This document shows, piece by piece, positions 5,319 to 7,207 of a stretch of DNA of 7,207 bases; position 1 is the first letter of the stretch, and each line of letters begins with the position of its first letter. The translations under genes were made by a program, and so were the position numbers. The DNA lies in assembly GCA_017534365.1 (NCBI GenBank), contig JAFWCS010000015.1, positions 1 through 7,207 of the forward strand, written 5' to 3'. The notes beneath the pieces are model-generated. The model made no database searches, was not told the DNA's origin, and worked only from the letters and a program-made list of their open reading frames with translations. This DNA is from Clostridia bacterium (GTDB lineage: Bacteria; Bacillota; Clostridia; Oscillospirales; Acutalibacteraceae).

Positions 5319-6728
5319 TCAGCGCGCAGACAGCGCTTCGTCGATCGCCTTCGCCGCGGTCTTGCCCGCGCCCATCGCCGAAATGACCGTCGCGGCGCCG
5401 GTGACGGCGTCGCCGCCCGCATATACGTTTTCGCGCGAGGTCAGGCCGTCCTCGTTGACAATGATGCCGCCGTGCGGGTTGACTTCAAGCCCCTTGGTCG
5501 TGTTTTTGATCAGGGGATTCGGGCTTGTGCCGATCGCCATGATGACCGTATCGACGTCCAGCGTGAACTCGCTGCCCTCGATCGGTATGGGGCGTCTTCT
5601 GCCCTTGGCGTCCGGCTCGCCCAGCTCCATGCGGATGCAGCGCATACCGGTGACGAAGCCGTTTTTCGGATCGCGCGGATCGTCGGGATTGCTGTAACAT
5701 ATGATCTCGACCGGATTGTTGAGAAGCCGGAAGTCAATGCCCTCCTCCATCGCGTGCTCAACCTCTTCCTTTCGTGCCGGAAGCTCTTCCATCGAACGGC
5801 GATAGACAATGTAGACATGCTCCGCGCCGAGTCTCAGCGCCGTTCTTGCCGCGTCCATCGCGACGTTGCCGCCGCCTACGACCGCAACCTTGCCGCCCTT
5901 TTGGATCGGCGTGACGGGTTTGTCGAGATACGCCTTCATCAGGTTCGAGCGCGTCAGGAATTCGTTTGCGGAATACACGCCCTTCAGGGATTCGCCCGGA
6001 ATGTTCATAAAGTTCGGAAGCCCCGCGCCGGAGCCGATGAACACGGCTTCGTAACCCATATCAAACAGCTCGTCCACCGTCAGAGTCTTGCCGATAACGA
6101 CGTTTGTCTGTACGTCTACGCCGAGCTCCTTGAGCGTTTCGACTTCCTTTGCCACGATGCTTTTGGGCAGACGGAACTCCGGAATGCCGTAAACGAGCAC
6201 GCCGCCCGCGGTGTGAAGCGCTTCGAACACGGAAACCTTGTAGCCTTTTTTGGCCAGATCGCCCGCGCAGGTGAGTCCGGAAGGACCGGAACCCACGATC
6301 GCGACTCTGTGTCCGTTGGGGGCGGGCTTTTCGGGCGTTTCCTTGCTGTTTGCGTTGTGCCTGTCGGCAACGAAGCGTTCAAGGCGGCCTATACCGACCG
6401 GCTCGAATCTGATGCCCATCGTGCATTTGCTCTCGCACTGCGTTTCCTGCGGACAAACGCGGCCGCAGACAGCGGGAAGGGACGACGTTTCGTTGATGAT
6501 CTGATACGCGTCCTCGAAATCGCCGTCCTTGATCTTCATGATAAAATCGGGAATGTTGACGTTTACCGGGCATCCGGCCACGCAGGGACGGTTTTTGCAG
6601 TTTAAGCAGCGCTTCGCTTCCTCAAGCGCGATTTCCGCTGTGTAGCCCAGAGCGACCTCGCTGAAATTGTGCGCGCGCACTTCGGGCGCCTGTGTAGGCA
6701 TTTCATGTTTTTTCGGATCAAGTGCCAT
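5319..6728 (-). CDS. nfnB: NfnB/SudA, large subunit of NADH-dependent ferredoxin:NADP+ oxidoreductase (GltA-like)
   Basis: Encodes 469 aa, normal for the glutamate-synthase small-chain/NfnB family. The N-terminal iron-sulfur region has C41, C44, C49 and C53 (CLNCKNRPCVAGC) and C88, C92, C98 and C102, suited to two [4Fe-4S] clusters. A first Rossmann motif, GSGPSG (146-151), binds FAD; a second, GGGNVAMDAA (285-294), binds NADP(H); the conserved C-terminal GGDAVTGAATVI (438-449) completes the FAD site. Read alone it could be annotated as NADPH-dependent glutamate synthase small chain (gltA). The directly overlapping NfnA-like gene and the absence of a glutamate synthase large-chain gene in the window favour NfnB. 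The complex couples NADPH, NADH and reduced ferredoxin pools by flavin-based bifurcation. ATG at 6728 overlaps the nfnA stop (TAATG) with AAAGGAG (6739-6745) ten bases upstream. Confidence 0.92.
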   Translation of the reverse strand: MALDPKKHEMPTQAPEVRAHNFSEVALGYTAEIALEEAKRCLNCKNRPCVAGCPVNVNIPDFIMKIKDGDFEDAYQIINETSSLPAVCGRVCPQETQCESKCTMGIRFEPVGIGRLERFVADRHNANSKETPEKPAPNGHRVAIVGSGPSGLTCAGDLAKKGYKVSVFEALHTAGGVLVYGIPEFRLPKSIVAKEVETLKELGVDVQTNVVIGKTLTVDELFDMGYEAVFIGSGAGLPNFMNIPGESLKGVYSANEFLTRSNLMKAYLDKPVTPIQKGGKVAVVGGGNVAMDAARTALRLGAEHVYIVYRRSMEELPARKEEVEHAMEEGIDFRLLNNPVEIICYSNPDDPRDPKNGFVTGMRCIRMELGEPDAKGRRRPIPIEGSEFTLDVDTVIMAIGTSPNPLIKNTTKGLEVNPHGGIIVNEDGLTSRENVYAGGDAVTGAATVISAMGAGKTAAKAIDEALSAR

Positions 6729-7207
6729 TATGCGTTTGCTCCTTTCAGAAGATTGCAGGTCTCTTCGTGTGCTTTCCGTTCAAATTCAAAGTACATTCTG
6801 CCGCGGCTCATCGCCTCGTCGAAATCGACCTCATAGCCGTTGAAATCGGGGCCGTCGACGCAGGCGAACTTCGTGACGCGTTTGCCGTCCTGCACAAGGG
6901 TCAGCCGGCAGCCGCCGCACATGCCCGTGCCGTCGATCATGATCGGGTTCATGGAAACAGTCACCGGAACGCCGAAGGGCCTGCAGGTGGCCACGACGAA
7001 TTTCATCATGATCCCCGGGCCGATGGCGATGACCATATCAAAGGTTTCACCGGCATCCAGCATTTCCTTGAGTGGGACGGTTACGTTGCCGTGCCGCGCG
7101 TAGGAGCCGTCGTCAGTCATCACGATCAGTTTATTCGAGCAGGCGCGGAATTCGTCTTCGAGGATCAGCAGGTCCTTATTGCGGAAACCGATGATGCTGG
7201 TGACTTC
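6728..7207 (-). CDS. nfnA: NfnA/SudB, small FAD/[2Fe-2S] subunit of ferredoxin:NADP+ oxidoreductase, C-terminal part (runs off right edge)
   Basis: The frame is open to the right edge, giving 159 residues; a full protein is usually about 280 aa, so the FAD-binding N-terminus lies outside. An internal GTG at 7123 is not the start, because the residues before it (beginning EVTSIIGFRNKDLLILEDEF) continue the family sequence into the nucleotide-binding domain. Visible motifs, numbered from the window edge, are VMTDDGSYARHG (29-40), AIGPGIMMKFV (61-71, family-typical) and the cluster loop DGTGMCGGC (92-100) with C116. In structurally known NfnA the [2Fe-2S] cluster uses an Asp and three Cys, and D92, C97, C100 and C116 fit that. 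In the complex this subunit binds NAD(H) and carries the FAD next to its [2Fe-2S] cluster. It resembles dihydroorotate dehydrogenase electron-transfer (PyrK) proteins, but pairing with nfnB settles the call. Confidence 0.92.
   Translation of the reverse strand, partial: EVTSIIGFRNKDLLILEDEFRACSNKLIVMTDDGSYARHGNVTVPLKEMLDAGETFDMVIAIGPGIMMKFVVATCRPFGVPVTVSMNPIMIDGTGMCGGCRLTLVQDGKRVTKFACVDGPDFNGYEVDFDEAMSRGRMYFEFERKAHEETCNLLKGANA

Noticed and set aside
5144..5422. Minus-strand frame ending in TGATG overlap with the kinase-like gene start, including a possible 40-50 aa Cys-containing peptide
   Set aside because: Its 5' half overlaps nfnB in another frame, the internal ATG has no ribosome site, and it runs across the candidate promoter; the neat overlap is probably chance.
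4137..6605. Very long plus-strand open frame (822 codons) opposite nfnB, the kinase-like gene and the first ferredoxin gene
   Set aside because: It is antisense to well-recognised proteins, Arg/His-rich with no recognisable motif, and spans three minus-strand genes and the promoter gap; it is explained by GC-biased codons on the real strand.
6728..7123. Start of nfnA at the GTG at 7123
   Set aside because: Family sequence continues upstream in frame to the window edge, so the gene is cut by the edge and does not start here.

Overview
The window looks like part of a chromosome of an anaerobic, fermentative Firmicute (Clostridia-like, moderately high GC). Every gene I can support lies on the minus strand, and all belong to hydrogen, ferredoxin and pyridine-nucleotide redox metabolism or its sensing. 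No RNA gene, mobile element, CRISPR array or phage feature was seen. The taxonomic call is inference from gene content; there is no phylogenetic marker here.

Reading in the direction of transcription (right to left), the window opens with a transcription unit entering from beyond the right edge: the 3' part of nfnA (sudB), translationally coupled by TAATG to nfnB (sudA). Together they encode the electron-bifurcating NADH-dependent ferredoxin:NADP+ oxidoreductase. A 170-nt gap (5148-5318) follows. It holds a small inverted repeat just after the nfnB stop and a good candidate extended -10 promoter.

That promoter would drive a tightly packed operon of at least seven genes: an aminoglycoside-phosphotransferase/choline-kinase-fold protein (253 aa); two tandem paralogous thioredoxin-fold [2Fe-2S] ferredoxins (81 and 83 aa); a sensory-type (group C, HydS-like) [FeFe] hydrogenase with ferredoxin, H-cluster, FeS and PAS domains (558 aa); a SpoIIE/PP2C-type Ser/Thr phosphatase (391 aa); a NuoE/HydC-like subunit (165 aa); and the start of a NuoF/HydB-like subunit that runs off the left edge. 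Most junctions overlap (ATGA or 8 nt), which implies translational coupling and coordinated stoichiometry.

Functionally, the NuoE/NuoF pair is probably the NADH-oxidising half of a bifurcating hydrogenase whose catalytic HydA would lie just past the left edge. The HydS-like protein and phosphatase look like an H2/redox-sensing module controlling it, and NfnAB next door would balance NADH, NADPH and ferredoxin. The least expected members are the APH-fold kinase at the head of the operon, whose catalytic-loop Asp is replaced by Glu, and the doubled small ferredoxin. The usual HATPase-type kinase partner of such phosphatases is not visible here.
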